DNA from: Arthrobacter sp. Soil782
Lineage (GTDB): Bacteria > Actinomycetota > Actinomycetes > Actinomycetales > Micrococcaceae
Length of the DNA stretch: 64,000 nucleotides
NCBI RefSeq assembly: GCF_001428435.1
Contig: NZ_LMSO01000001.1
Location: forward strand, 1,034,653 to 1,098,652
Reading direction: 5' to 3'
Shown here one piece after another: positions 57,408 through 64,000 of the stretch. Below the pieces are notes generated by a model. That model worked only from the letters and a program-made list of their open reading frames with translations, was not told the origin of the DNA and did not search any database. The translations under genes were made by a program, and so were the position numbers. Within the stretch, counting starts at the first letter, position 1, and the number at the start of each line of letters is the position of its first letter.

Positions 57408-57794
57408 ATGACGGCTGCACTGCTCATCATTGATATGCAGAAGGCATTTTTTGAAGACGAATCTCTCGGCAATCAGCAGGACTTCCTGATTGCGGCCTGC
57501 AACTCAGCTATCGCGGATGCGCGCGAGGCCGGCATTGCCGTCTATCTCATCCGCACAGAGCACCAGCGGGACAAATCAACGTGGACACTGAGCATGCTCG
57601 ACGATGATCAGGGGTTCCTTTTCAGCGGCACCGAGCAGGCGGAATCCGTTGATGACCTCGATGTCGGGGGTCTTCCTGAGTTGGTGAAGACGCGTGACAG
57701 CGCTTTCTTCGGGACCGACCTGATGGATGAGTACCGTCAGGATTCCCTCGACGCGAGCGGGATCCGGCAGTTGTTCTCGAAGAAGCGCGCTTAG
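57408..57794 (+). pseudogene. isochorismatase-like cysteine hydrolase, shortened
   Basis: 128 aa against the usual 175-190. The first part is a good isochorismatase-like fold (MTAALLIIDMQKAFFED, AREAGIAVYLIRTEHQRDKSTW, LPELVKTRDSAFFGTDL) with the catalytic Asp and Lys, but it then jumps to MDEYRQDSLDASGIRQLFSKKRA, which looks like the family's C-terminal end. The segment that should hold the nucleophilic Cys (GVSTxxC) is missing, suggesting an internal in-frame deletion of about 50-60 residues. The ATG at 57408 has GGGAGGAAG upstream. Enzyme activity is unlikely as annotated. Confidence 0.6.
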
Positions 57795-57806
57795 TCGGTG
57801 GACGGA

Positions 57807-58010
57807 TCAGATGCCGATGCTGTAGCCGTCCTCCCGGTGGAACAGCCGACGGCCCGCGCCGTCGTCGGACCGGACCCAGACAACCGAGGAGTCATCGGCG
57901 TGATCTTCGAGTACGCCGGAGAACTGGTCTCCCGAGGAGTGCCGAAGGGTTATCTTCTGGCCGCGCCTGAGCGTCGAGAAGTCGGCAAGCGAGGAATGTT
58001 GCGAGGTCAT
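57807..58010 (-). CDS. small Sm/KOW-like hypothetical protein
   Basis: 67 aa from the ATG at 58010 (AGGAAGG nine bases upstream; the frame runs 12 residues further without such a site). The sequence (LRRGQKITLRHSSGDQFSGVLEDHADDSSVVWVRSDDG and a C-terminal LFHREDGYSIGI) is a short beta-barrel pattern similar to Sm or SH3-like folds. No family name can be given. Confidence 0.65.
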   Translation of the reverse strand: MTSQHSSLADFSTLRRGQKITLRHSSGDQFSGVLEDHADDSSVVWVRSDDGAGRRLFHREDGYSIGI

Positions 58011-58066
58011 TGGGGAAAGCCTTCCTGAGAGTGTGACTGACGCCACACTATGGGCCGTTCCTGAAT

Positions 58067-58090
58067 GTTTGGTGAATAAAAACTGGGTAA
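58067..58090 (+). promoter_or_regulatory. candidate SigB-type promoter
   Basis: GTTT (58067-58070) and GGGTAA (58085-58090) with 14 bases between, 167 bases before the DUF4383 gene. Confidence 0.4.
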
Positions 58091-58256
58091 TTGCCCAAAT
58101 GGACGCAAACGTTTATCGAAAAGATAGCTAAGCAAGCTTTCTATTCTGTTCTGCCTATGGCACGCTGGCAGTACAAATGGCGGGACATACTGTCGATAGC
58201 TCGCAAGATCACGCGCCGGTGTCCGCCAGTCCGGCCACTTTAGAGGGGATAGTGCA

Positions 58257-58715
58257 ATGGCATCAACACATTCAGGGTCGGGTGTAGGCACCCGGACAAA
58301 CATTCAGAAGGCCGCACTCGCGGTAGGAGTGGTCTTCCTCCTGGTCGGCGTGCTGGGATTCATTCCCGGTATCACCAGCAATTACGACACGCTGCAGTTC
58401 GCCGGCCCTGAGTCCGAGGCGCAACTCCTCGGCCTGTTCCAGGTTTCCATCCTGCACAACATTGTTCACCTGCTGTTCGGCGTCGCGGGCGTCGCGATGG
58501 CAAAGACTGCAACCGGCGCTTACAACTTCCTGCTGTGGGGCGGCGTTATCTACGCGGTGTTCTTCATTTACGGGCTTATCATCCCGCATGATTCGGCAGC
58601 GAACTTCGTTCCGCTCGATGCTGCTGACAACATCCTGCACCTCGTGCTGGCGATTGGCATGATCGCGCTGGCCCTCGCCCTTCGGGACAAGCACCGCACT
58701 GTTCGGGACCGGTAG
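58257..58715 (+). CDS. DUF4383 membrane protein
   Basis: 152 aa with four transmembrane helices. The conserved DUF4383 features are LVGVLGFIPGITSNYDTLQFAG, the first-loop acid region and ILHNIVHLLFGVAGVAMA; later LDAADNILHLVLAIGMIAL repeats the H-x-x-x pattern. Family function unknown; often stress-linked in actinobacteria. Ribosome site GAGGGGA, and a SigB-like promoter upstream. Confidence 0.86.
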   Translation: MASTHSGSGVGTRTNIQKAALAVGVVFLLVGVLGFIPGITSNYDTLQFAGPESEAQLLGLFQVSILHNIVHLLFGVAGVAMAKTATGAYNFLLWGGVIYAVFFIYGLIIPHDSAANFVPLDAADNILHLVLAIGMIALALALRDKHRTVRDR

Positions 58716-58737
58716 TCCCGCTCCAGCCGACTACAAA

Positions 58738-58789
58738 ACAAACAGAACGACGACGGCGGGCCGCAGCCCGCCGTCGTCGTTCTGTTTGT
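58738..58789. terminator. long-stem terminator between DUF4383 and hsp20
   Basis: A perfect 24-bp stem (58738-58761 with 58766-58789) and a 4-base CGCA loop between convergent genes. The stem is longer than needed for simple termination. Confidence 0.85.
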
Positions 58790-58813
58790 GCTGTGCGTGG
58801 CTCCGCTGACGAT

Positions 58814-59254
58814 TTAGGCTTCCACAGCCCTGTCTGTCTGCACCGGCTGGGCGTCTTCGCCGGAAACCACCTCGATCTTGCGGGGCCTTGCGCGCTCGCT
58901 AACCGGGATGGTCACGCTGAGCACGCCGTTTTCGTAGCGTGCCGAGATGGCATCGATGTCGATACCTTGGCCGAGGTTCAGTTGCCGGAGGAAGGATCCG
59001 CTCTCACGCTCGCGGGTCAGCCACTTGACTCCCTCCGCGTTGCGCAGGGTGCGCTCGGCGCGGATGGTCAACAGCTGGCCGTCGACGTCAATGTCAACAG
59101 ATCCCGGATCGATGCCCGGAAGGTCAGCGGTCAGGATGTAGTGGTCTCCCTCGCGGTACAGGTCCATTGGCATCAGCCGCAGACCCTGGCGGGGATCGAG
59201 AAGTGCGCCGGCCACGCGGTCCAGTTCACGGAATGGGTCGAATTTCATTGCCAT
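58814..59254 (-). CDS. hsp20: small heat-shock protein Hsp20
   Basis: ATP-independent chaperone that holds unfolded proteins. 146 aa: N-terminus MKFDPFRELDRVAGAL, then the alpha-crystallin domain (MDLYREGDHYILTADLPGIDPGSVDIDVDGQLLTIRAERT, GSFLRQLNLGQGIDIDAISARYENGVLSVTIPVSE), and a C-terminal RKIEV IxI-like motif. The upstream region carries two heat-shock operators, so it is strongly heat-inducible in prediction. Confidence 0.95.
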   Translation of the reverse strand: MAMKFDPFRELDRVAGALLDPRQGLRLMPMDLYREGDHYILTADLPGIDPGSVDIDVDGQLLTIRAERTLRNAEGVKWLTRERESGSFLRQLNLGQGIDIDAISARYENGVLSVTIPVSERARPRKIEVVSGEDAQPVQTDRAVEA

Positions 59255-59290
59255 GATGGTTCACTCCCTGTGAGTCAGTAACTTCAGTGG

Positions 59291-59311
59291 GTTGAGTCTG
59301 GTTCGCTCAAC
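59291..59311. promoter_or_regulatory. HAIR-like HspR operator
   Basis: GTTGAGT-N7-GCTCAAC, matching HAIR (CTTGAGT-N7-ACTCAAG) at 11 of 14 fixed bases with exact spacing. It lies just downstream of the predicted hsp20 start point. Confidence 0.65.
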
Positions 59312-59319
59312 CTGCAAGT

Positions 59320-59349
59320 AGATTAGCACTCGCAGGAGGAGAGTGCTAA
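59320..59349 (-). promoter_or_regulatory. hsp20 promoter overlapped by a CIRCE element (HrcA operator)
   Basis: TTAGCACTC (59323-59331), 9-base spacer, GAGTGCTAA (59341-59349): a perfect CIRCE. On the minus strand TTAGCA (59349-59344) and TAATCT (59325-59320) are a -35/-10 pair with an 18-base spacer, both inside the operator. Confidence 0.88.
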
Positions 59350-59390
59350 CGGTTTATGTTCGCTCTGAACGAACTATTCGGAACACAAAA

Positions 59391-59421
59391 TAGCCCGCCC
59401 CGCATGCTGCGGGACGGGCTA
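59391..59421 (-). terminator. tRNA-Val terminator
   Basis: TAGCCCGCCCCGCA (59391-59404) and TGCGGGACGGGCTA (59408-59421) with one mismatch; on the minus strand it is followed by TTTTG. Confidence 0.7.
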
Positions 59422-59428
59422 TGAACGG

Positions 59429-59502
59429 TGCCTGCGCGGGGCCTCGATCCCCGGGCCTTCCGCGTGTGAAGCGGATGCTCTACCAGACTGAGCTACACAG
59501 GC
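59429..59502 (-). tRNA. tRNA-Val (CAC)
   Basis: 74-nt cloverleaf on the minus strand: acceptor GCCTGTG with CGCAGGC (one G-T pair), anticodon CAC (59466-59468) in loop TTCACAC, T-arm CCGGGGATCGAGGCCCC. Confidence 0.93.
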
Positions 59503-59640
59503 AAATAGTTCCCAGTCAGTTTAGGTCATTGTCAGACGGATGATGCAAACGCGGGCGTGCGGTAGATATTCAGGCGAACACTAAGTAGCCTGACTATTTG
59601 AGGCTATCCCACTTCTCGATGTCAGCGAAGGAGTTTGGCA

Positions 59641-59886
59641 ATGGACGATGAGGATATTCTGGCGCGGATCCAGGCGCTGGTCGACAAGGAACACGAGCTG
59701 CGGGATTCACCCTCGGGTGACGATGCTCCCGGCGAAGATCGCCGCAGCAGGCTGCGGCGGGTCGAGGAACAGCTCGACCAGTGCTGGGACCTGCTCCGTC
59801 AGCGGCGGGCGAAGGAAGACGCAGGGGAAAGCCCACAGGAAGCGGAGGCCCGGCCGATCGACCAGGTCGAGGGCTACCGCCAGTAA
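59641..59886 (+). CDS. DUF2630 family protein
   Basis: 81-aa highly charged helical protein. MDDEDILARIQALVDKEHELRD and RRLRRVEEQLDQCWDLLRQRRAKEDAG are the DUF2630 pattern, a small helical hairpin. ATG at 59641 with AAGGAG eight bases upstream (TTG 59635 rejected). Role unknown. A hairpin repeat follows its stop. Confidence 0.85.
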   Translation: MDDEDILARIQALVDKEHELRDSPSGDDAPGEDRRSRLRRVEEQLDQCWDLLRQRRAKEDAGESPQEAEARPIDQVEGYRQ

Positions 59887-59896
59887 GCACACCGAT

Positions 59897-59949
59897 TTGG
59901 CAGGACACGCCCCGATACCCCGTTGACAAGGGGTGTCCTGCCGACTCAA
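59897..59949. repeat. hairpin repeat copy 1
   Basis: Left arm TTGGCAGGACACGCCCC (59897-59913), right arm GGGGTGTCCTGCCGACTCAA (59930-59949). Same family as copies at 60575 and 61487. Confidence 0.85.
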
Positions 59950-59963
59950 CGGAAGGAATCTTC

Positions 59964-60572
59964 ATGGACGACCTCAAAGCATTTGCACTGATCTGTACTC
60001 TCACCCCTTCGCCCGATGCCTCGAGCACCGATGTGATGGCCAACCACATCCTTGGCAAGCTCAAGGAGCAGGGGGTAACGACGTCGTCGGCCCGGGTAGT
60101 TGACCACAACGTTGCTCCGGGCGTGCAGACCGACATGGGAAACGGGGATGAATGGCCGCAGCTCCGGCAGCAGATCCTCGATGCGGACATCTTCCTCCTG
60201 TGCGCACCTATCTGGGTAGGACACATGAGCAGCCTGGGACAGCGGGTGTTCGAACGGCTGGACGCCGATCTCTCCTCGACTGATGGTGAGGGCCGGCCCA
60301 TCATGTACAACAAGGTCGCTCTGACCGCGGTGGTGGGAAACGAGGACGGCGCCCACCATGTCACTGCCGAGATGCACCAGGGCCTGAACGACATCGGCTT
60401 CACCGTCGCGGCGCAGGGCGGTGTCTACTGGGTCGGGGAAGCAATGCAGACCGTGGACTTCAAGGACCTGGACCAGGTACCTGATCCGGTTGCTTCCACA
60501 ATTTCCTCTATGTCCGTGAACGCTGTCCACCTGGCGAAGTCCCTCAAGGCAGCTCCCTACCCAGCTCCCTAG
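59964..60572 (+). CDS. flavodoxin/NADPH-dependent FMN-reductase-like protein
   Basis: 202 aa. FALICTLTPSPDASSTDVMANHILGKLKEQGV is the flavin-loop start, DADIFLLCAPIWVGHMSSLGQRVFERLD the central flavodoxin motif, and NKVALTAVVGNEDGAHHVTAEMHQGLNDIGFTV the C-terminal core. It fits the COG0655-type flavodoxin family, acting on quinones or metals; the substrate is unknown. The ATG at 59964 has GGAAGGAA; the frame upstream overlaps DUF2630 and is not real. Confidence 0.85.
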   Translation: MDDLKAFALICTLTPSPDASSTDVMANHILGKLKEQGVTTSSARVVDHNVAPGVQTDMGNGDEWPQLRQQILDADIFLLCAPIWVGHMSSLGQRVFERLDADLSSTDGEGRPIMYNKVALTAVVGNEDGAHHVTAEMHQGLNDIGFTVAAQGGVYWVGEAMQTVDFKDLDQVPDPVASTISSMSVNAVHLAKSLKAAPYPAP

Positions 60573-60574
60573 CA

Positions 60575-60629
60575 TTGAGTTGGCAGGACACACCCCGAAA
60601 GGGGCCCCAAAAGGGATGTGTCCTGCTCA
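60575..60629. repeat. hairpin repeat copy 2
   Basis: Left arm TTGAGTTGGCAGGACACACC (60575-60594, extending to 60596), right arm GGGATGTGTCCTGCTCA (60613-60629). It begins three bases past the flavodoxin stop. Confidence 0.85.
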
Positions 60630-60662
60630 TTGACGGGTACTACAACGGAATAGGCGAGTCGC

Positions 60663-61490
60663 TTGAACGATCACAAGAACGATGACGAAGCCCGACGGCG
60701 GGAACTCGGCGATAATGCGGGCCCGGTCGAGGAAGAGATCGAGGAATCGTTCGACCGCACCGTGGATGAAGGCGCACAGCGCCTGAACCGCACCTTTCCC
60801 GACGTACTCATCACCGGGCTCTTCGGAGGCTTCGAAATAGGAGTCGGCGTGATCGCCTATCTGGCGGTGCTTCACGAAACCGACAATCACCTACTCGCGG
60901 GACTCGCGTTCAGCGCGGGGTTCATTGCGCTGCTGCTTGCCAAGAGCGAACTCTTCACTGAGGGATTCCTTGTTCCCATCGCAGCGGTGACCGCGAAGCA
61001 GGCGAGCCTTGCGCAGCTCGGCAAGCTCTGGGGCGGCACCCTGATAGCGAACCTTGCAGGCGGCTGGATCTTCATGCTGATTGCCATGAACGCCTTCCCG
61101 CAATGGGCCGGCACGGTCACCACGTCCGCCGAGCACTACGTCGGCGCAGGGTTCGGCTGGGAATCCATCTGCCTTGCGTTGCTCGGCGGAAGCACCATCA
61201 CGCTGATGACGCGCATGCAACACGGCACGGAGGAAATGAGTGGGAAGCTGATGGCCGCCGTCGTTGGCGGGTTTGTGCTCTCCGGCCTGCAGTTATTCCA
61301 TTCCATCCTGGATTCGCTGCTCATCTTCGGCGCGATCCTCGCGGGCGCCGACATCAGCTACCTGGACTGGCTGAGCTGGTTCGGCTACACCGTTGTGTTC
61401 AACGTCATCGGCGGAATCCTGCTGGTTACCGCCCTCCGCCTGGTCCGTGACCGGAAACTCGTGGAGCGGGAACGGGAAAAGACGAGTTGA
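60663..61490 (+). CDS. formate/nitrite transporter family protein
   Basis: 275 aa, six helices. The FNT family is indicated by GLFGGFEIGVGVIAYLAVL, LLLAKSELFTEGFLVPIAAV and WGGTLIANLAGGWIFMLIAM; it is closest to the YfdC-like group. The charged N-terminal 40 residues are typical of that group. The start is TTG at 60663 with a weak GGCGAG site. Substrate not certain: formate, nitrite or a related small anion. Its stop codon lies inside the third hairpin repeat. Confidence 0.85.
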   Translation: MNDHKNDDEARRRELGDNAGPVEEEIEESFDRTVDEGAQRLNRTFPDVLITGLFGGFEIGVGVIAYLAVLHETDNHLLAGLAFSAGFIALLLAKSELFTEGFLVPIAAVTAKQASLAQLGKLWGGTLIANLAGGWIFMLIAMNAFPQWAGTVTTSAEHYVGAGFGWESICLALLGGSTITLMTRMQHGTEEMSGKLMAAVVGGFVLSGLQLFHSILDSLLIFGAILAGADISYLDWLSWFGYTVVFNVIGGILLVTALRLVRDRKLVEREREKTS

Positions 61491-61545
61491 GTTGGCAGGT
61501 CACGCCCTGAAAGAGTGCTCATAAGGGGCGTGTCCTGCCAACTCA
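61487..61545. repeat. hairpin repeat copy 3
   Basis: Left arm TTGAGTTGGCAGGTCACGCC (61487-61506), right arm GGGGCGTGTCCTGCCAACTC (61525-61544). The left arm supplies the TGA stop of the FNT gene at 61488-61490. Confidence 0.88.
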
Positions 61546-61549
61546 CGGC

Positions 61550-61798
61550 TTAGTTGCGGCGGGCCAGCCAGCCCAGGGTCAGCGTGCCCATGGTCCGGCG
61601 GAAGCCGCTGTCACCCTCCGCCAACTCCAGCGCTGCCCACACCATCAGGCATGCCTTGCTCGCATCCGCCAGCGCCTCCCGGTTCTTTTCGTCGAGCGCC
61701 ATCATCGATGCGACGCCCAGCAGCGCCCATCCCACAATGGGTGCATTTGGCCGCTTGGCTATTGTCTGCTGTCCAAAGTCATTCCTGATGAATCCCAT
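61550..61798 (-). CDS. small hypothetical protein coupled to ku
   Basis: 82 aa. MGFIRNDFGQQTIAKRPNAP, then a hydrophobic segment VGWALLGVASMMAL and a helical LADASKACLMVWAALELAEG, ending FRRTMGTLTLGWLARRN. Its ATG overlaps the Ku stop (TAATG), so it is translated together with Ku. I do not recognise it; it may be a membrane-associated accessory factor, but this is only from coupling. Confidence 0.7.
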   Translation of the reverse strand: MGFIRNDFGQQTIAKRPNAPIVGWALLGVASMMALDEKNREALADASKACLMVWAALELAEGDSGFRRTMGTLTLGWLARRN

Positions 61799-62640
61799 TA
61801 CGCGCCTTTCTTCGATGCCGACTTTGCGGGTTTCTTGGCCTCCGCGGAGCCCTTCTTTTCGCGATTCTTTTCCACACTCCGACGGAGCGCTTCCATGAGA
61901 TCCAGGACGTTTCCTCCCTCTTCTTCTCCGGTCTCCCCGAAGGTCTCATCTGTATCGAGAGCCTCGCCCTTCTCGAGTTTCGCCTCGATAAGTGTGCGCA
62001 GCTGCTCCTGGTAGTCGTCCTTGAAGTTCTCGGGATCAAAATCCGAGGAGAACGACTCAACCAGGGCCGCCGACATTTCCTTCTCCTTGGCGGAGATGCG
62101 CACCTTCTCGTCGAGCGACGGGAACGTGGCCTCACGCACCTCGTCCTGCCACAGGAGCGTCTGGATCATCAGGACATCCCCGCGGACCCGCAGCGCCGCC
62201 AACCGCGACTTCTGCCGCAGCGAGAACTGCACAATGGCCGTCCGGTCCGTTTCCTCCAGCGTGCGCCGGAGCAGCACATACGCCTTCGTCGACTTTGAAT
62301 CCGGTTCAAGGTAATAGGCGCGGTCGAGCATGATCGGATCGATCTGGTCGCTCGGAACAAACTCGACCACCTCGATCTCGCGGCTTTTTTCCACCGGGAG
62401 CGACGCAAGGTCTTCGCTGGTGAGCACCACGGTGCGCTCGCCGTCGTCGTACGCCTTGTCGATGTTCTTGTACTCGACGATCTCGCCGCAGATCTCACAG
62501 CGCCGCTGGTAACGAATGCGGCCGCCGTCCTTGTCATGAACCTGATGAAGGCTGATGTCGTGGTCCTCGGTGGCGCTGTAAACCTTGACCGGCACGTTGA
62601 CCAGCCCAAACGCTACTGCACCCTTCCAGATGGCTCTCAT
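61798..62640 (-). CDS. ku: DNA end-binding protein Ku
   Basis: Homodimeric ring that binds double-strand ends and recruits LigD. 280 aa: MRAIWKGAVAFGLVNVPVKVYSATE and ISLHQVHDKDGGRIRYQRRCEICG at the start, the bridge region EVVEFVPSDQIDPIMLDRAYYLEPD and LLRRTLEETDRTAIVQFSLRQKSRLAALR, then a Lys/Ala-rich C-terminal tail (EAKKPAKSASKKGA) that can bind DNA. LigD starts 570 bases away on the other strand. Confidence 0.96.
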   Translation of the reverse strand: MRAIWKGAVAFGLVNVPVKVYSATEDHDISLHQVHDKDGGRIRYQRRCEICGEIVEYKNIDKAYDDGERTVVLTSEDLASLPVEKSREIEVVEFVPSDQIDPIMLDRAYYLEPDSKSTKAYVLLRRTLEETDRTAIVQFSLRQKSRLAALRVRGDVLMIQTLLWQDEVREATFPSLDEKVRISAKEKEMSAALVESFSSDFDPENFKDDYQEQLRTLIEAKLEKGEALDTDETFGETGEEEGGNVLDLMEALRRSVEKNREKKGSAEAKKPAKSASKKGA

Positions 62641-62686
62641 GTTCCTAGTGAACCAGTGTTGCCCGTGCCGGTCTACGATTGCTTAG

Positions 62687-63169
62687 GTGAACTCCGAACC
62701 GATGGTTACCAAAACGCTCGCCGATGGAGAACCTGCCCTGTGGTTCGAGATGCGCTTCAACGCGCCGGCGCGGGTGTTGTGGAAGCATTTGGTCGATCCT
62801 GAAAAGCTGAAGTACTGGTTCCCCTGCCAGCTCGATGTCCTGCCGCGTCCCGGCGCGGTAGTCACCTTCACGTTCCCCGGTCAGAGACCCATGGAGGGCA
62901 CAGTCCTTGAGGCTGAAAAGCCGCGGTTGCTCGCCTACACCTGGGACGAGGAAGTTCTTCGCTGGGAAATTGAGGACGACGACGACGGCGGCAGCCTCCT
63001 CACGCTCACCAATACCTTGGCGGAGGGTCAAGACATAGCCCGCTCGGCGGCCGGCTGGCACCTGACGCTCATGGGCCTGGACGACTACCTGAATGAACGC
63101 TCCCTGGGGCAGGACCCGGCGCTGTGGGATCAGTACGTGGCACGGTACGAGGACCAGCTGGGCGGTTGA
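62687..63169 (+). CDS. SRPBCC/AHSA1-like protein
   Basis: 160 aa. The AHSA1 fold reads ALWFEMRFNAPARVLWKHLVDPEKLKYWFP, LPRPGAVVTFTFPGQRPMEGTVLEAEKPRLLAYTWDEEVLRWEI, LLTLTNTLAEGQDIARSAAGWHLTLMGLDDYL. Family roles range from chaperone co-factors to small-molecule binding; not known here. It lies between ku and ligD, divergent from ku; a TACGAT element eight bases before the GTG fits leaderless transcription. Confidence 0.85.
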   Translation: MNSEPMVTKTLADGEPALWFEMRFNAPARVLWKHLVDPEKLKYWFPCQLDVLPRPGAVVTFTFPGQRPMEGTVLEAEKPRLLAYTWDEEVLRWEIEDDDDGGSLLTLTNTLAEGQDIARSAAGWHLTLMGLDDYLNERSLGQDPALWDQYVARYEDQLGG

Positions 63170-63209
63170 GCCACTGGCGTAATCGGCGCTTCCCTACAAG
63201 ACTGGGCAA

Positions 63210-64000
63210 ATGGCTCCAGGCAGCGCGCAGCAGACGGTTACCGTCGATGGGCGCCGCCTGAGACTCACCAGCCTGGACCGCGTGATGTATCCGGGAACGG
63301 GAACCACGAAGGCGGACGTGCTGGCCTACTACGCGGCCGTCGCTGACTGCCTCATTCCGCACGCACGGAACCGGCCGGTCACCCGCAAACGGTGGGTCAA
63401 CGGCGTCGGCACCGAGGAAAAGCCGGGCGAGGTGTTCTTCCAGAAGAACCTCGACAAGTCGGCGCCGTCGTGGATTGAGCGCCACGGGATCGAGCACAAC
63501 GACCACACCAACGTCTATCCGATGCTCAATGATCTGGCCACCCTGACCTGGCTGGGACAAATCTCCGCCCTTGAGATCCACGTTCCGCAGTGGCAGTTCG
63601 GGCCTGAGGGTGAGGTGAACAACCCGGACCGGATGGTTCTGGACCTGGATCCGGGGCCGGGTGCTTCCCTTCCCGAATGCGCCGAGGTGGCGCGGTTGGC
63701 GCGCGAGATTCTCAATGACATGGGCCTCGATCCGCGTCCGGTGACCAGCGGTTCGAAGGGAATCCACCTGTACGCGGCGCTGAATCGGGAACAGACCTCG
63801 GACCAGGTCTCCGCGGTCGCGAAGGAACTGGCTCGTATCCTCGAGGCTGACCACCCGGACCTGGTGGTCAGCGATATGAAGAAGTCGCTGCGCGGCGGGA
63901 AGGTGCTTCTGGACTGGAGCCAGAACAACCGCAACAAGACCACCATCACGCCGTACTCGCTCCGCGGGAAGGCCCACCCCATGGTCGCCGCGCCGCGCAC
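63210..64000 (+). CDS. ligD: LigD polymerase domain, ATP-dependent ligase (3' partial)
   Basis: The frame is open from the ATG at 63210 to the window end; about 263 residues are visible. They form the archaeo-eukaryotic primase-type LigD polymerase domain: VDGRRLRLTSLDRVMYPGTGTTKADVLAYYAAV, RPVTRKRWVNGVG, FFQKNLDKSAPSWIERH, catalytic metal Asp pair in DRMVLDLDPGPGASL, and VTSGSKGIHLYAAL. The visible order fits the Pol-first LigD of actinobacteria; nuclease and ligase domains, if present, lie beyond the edge. With Ku it forms the bacterial end-joining pathway. Confidence 0.93.
   Translation, partial: MAPGSAQQTVTVDGRRLRLTSLDRVMYPGTGTTKADVLAYYAAVADCLIPHARNRPVTRKRWVNGVGTEEKPGEVFFQKNLDKSAPSWIERHGIEHNDHTNVYPMLNDLATLTWLGQISALEIHVPQWQFGPEGEVNNPDRMVLDLDPGPGASLPECAEVARLAREILNDMGLDPRPVTSGSKGIHLYAALNREQTSDQVSAVAKELARILEADHPDLVVSDMKKSLRGGKVLLDWSQNNRNKTTITPYSLRGKAHPMVAAPR

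Noticed and set aside
63069-63977. 302-aa minus-strand frame at the right end
   Set aside because: It lies opposite the unmistakable LigD polymerase domain on the plus strand.

Overview
This is about 64 kb of a high-GC actinobacterial chromosome centred on the replication origin. The gene order (trxBA, parBA, rsmG, khpB, yidC, yidD, rnpA, rpmH, dnaA, dnaN, gnd, recF, dciA, gyrBA, then crgA, pabA, pknB, pknA, pbpA, rodA, pstP, fhaBA) is the classic Actinomycetota origin layout. The short gnd between dnaN and recF, the YedK/mutasome/Ku-LigD content and the protein sequences point to Micrococcaceae, probably Arthrobacter in the broad sense. I infer this from family knowledge, not from a search. 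I see no insertion sequence, prophage or CRISPR array.

Layout. 1-2.8 kb: end of a membrane-anchored discoidin-like protein, then trxB-trxA behind a sequence that fits the SigR/SigH thiol-stress promoter. 2.8-4.7 kb: a gene-free centromere carrying six strong and one weak parS site; two more parS sites lie inside parB and parA. 4.7-10.6 kb: minus-strand segregation, ribosome-methylation, membrane-insertion and RNase P genes. 10.6-12.9 kb: oriC around dnaA. 12.9-22.3 kb: plus-strand replication and topology genes. 22.3-28 kb: tRNA-Ile, a 38-aa protein, tRNA-Ala, a glycosyltransferase, cyclophilin, rhomboid protease, a DnaA-box cluster and the gluconate gntR/gntK pair. 28-39 kb: sortase, pabA, and the seven-gene cell-wall growth/phosphosignalling operon. 

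39.4-46.2 kb: tRNA-Leu and the SOS mutasome (imuA', imuB, dnaE2) behind a perfect LexA box, with the abasic-site shield gene yedK divergent from it. 46-58 kb: accessory metabolism and stress genes, including a possible split LysR-like regulator, a GH1 glycosidase, a truncated solute-binding lipoprotein coupled to a CDF cation transporter, Dps, PstS, a Rieske oxidoreductase and a shortened isochorismatase-like gene. 58-61.5 kb: DUF4383 protein, Hsp20 with both HAIR-like and CIRCE operators, tRNA-Val, and three genes each followed by a copy of one hairpin repeat. 61.5-64 kb: Ku and the start of LigD, a two-component non-homologous end-joining locus running off the right edge.

Functionally the window joins replication initiation, origin segregation, polar cell-wall growth control and DNA repair. 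The most interesting non-coding signals are the parS array (one site lies in the parB terminator), the DnaA-box cluster 14 kb from dnaA, the dual heat-shock operator, and the three-copy hairpin family at 59.9-61.5 kb.
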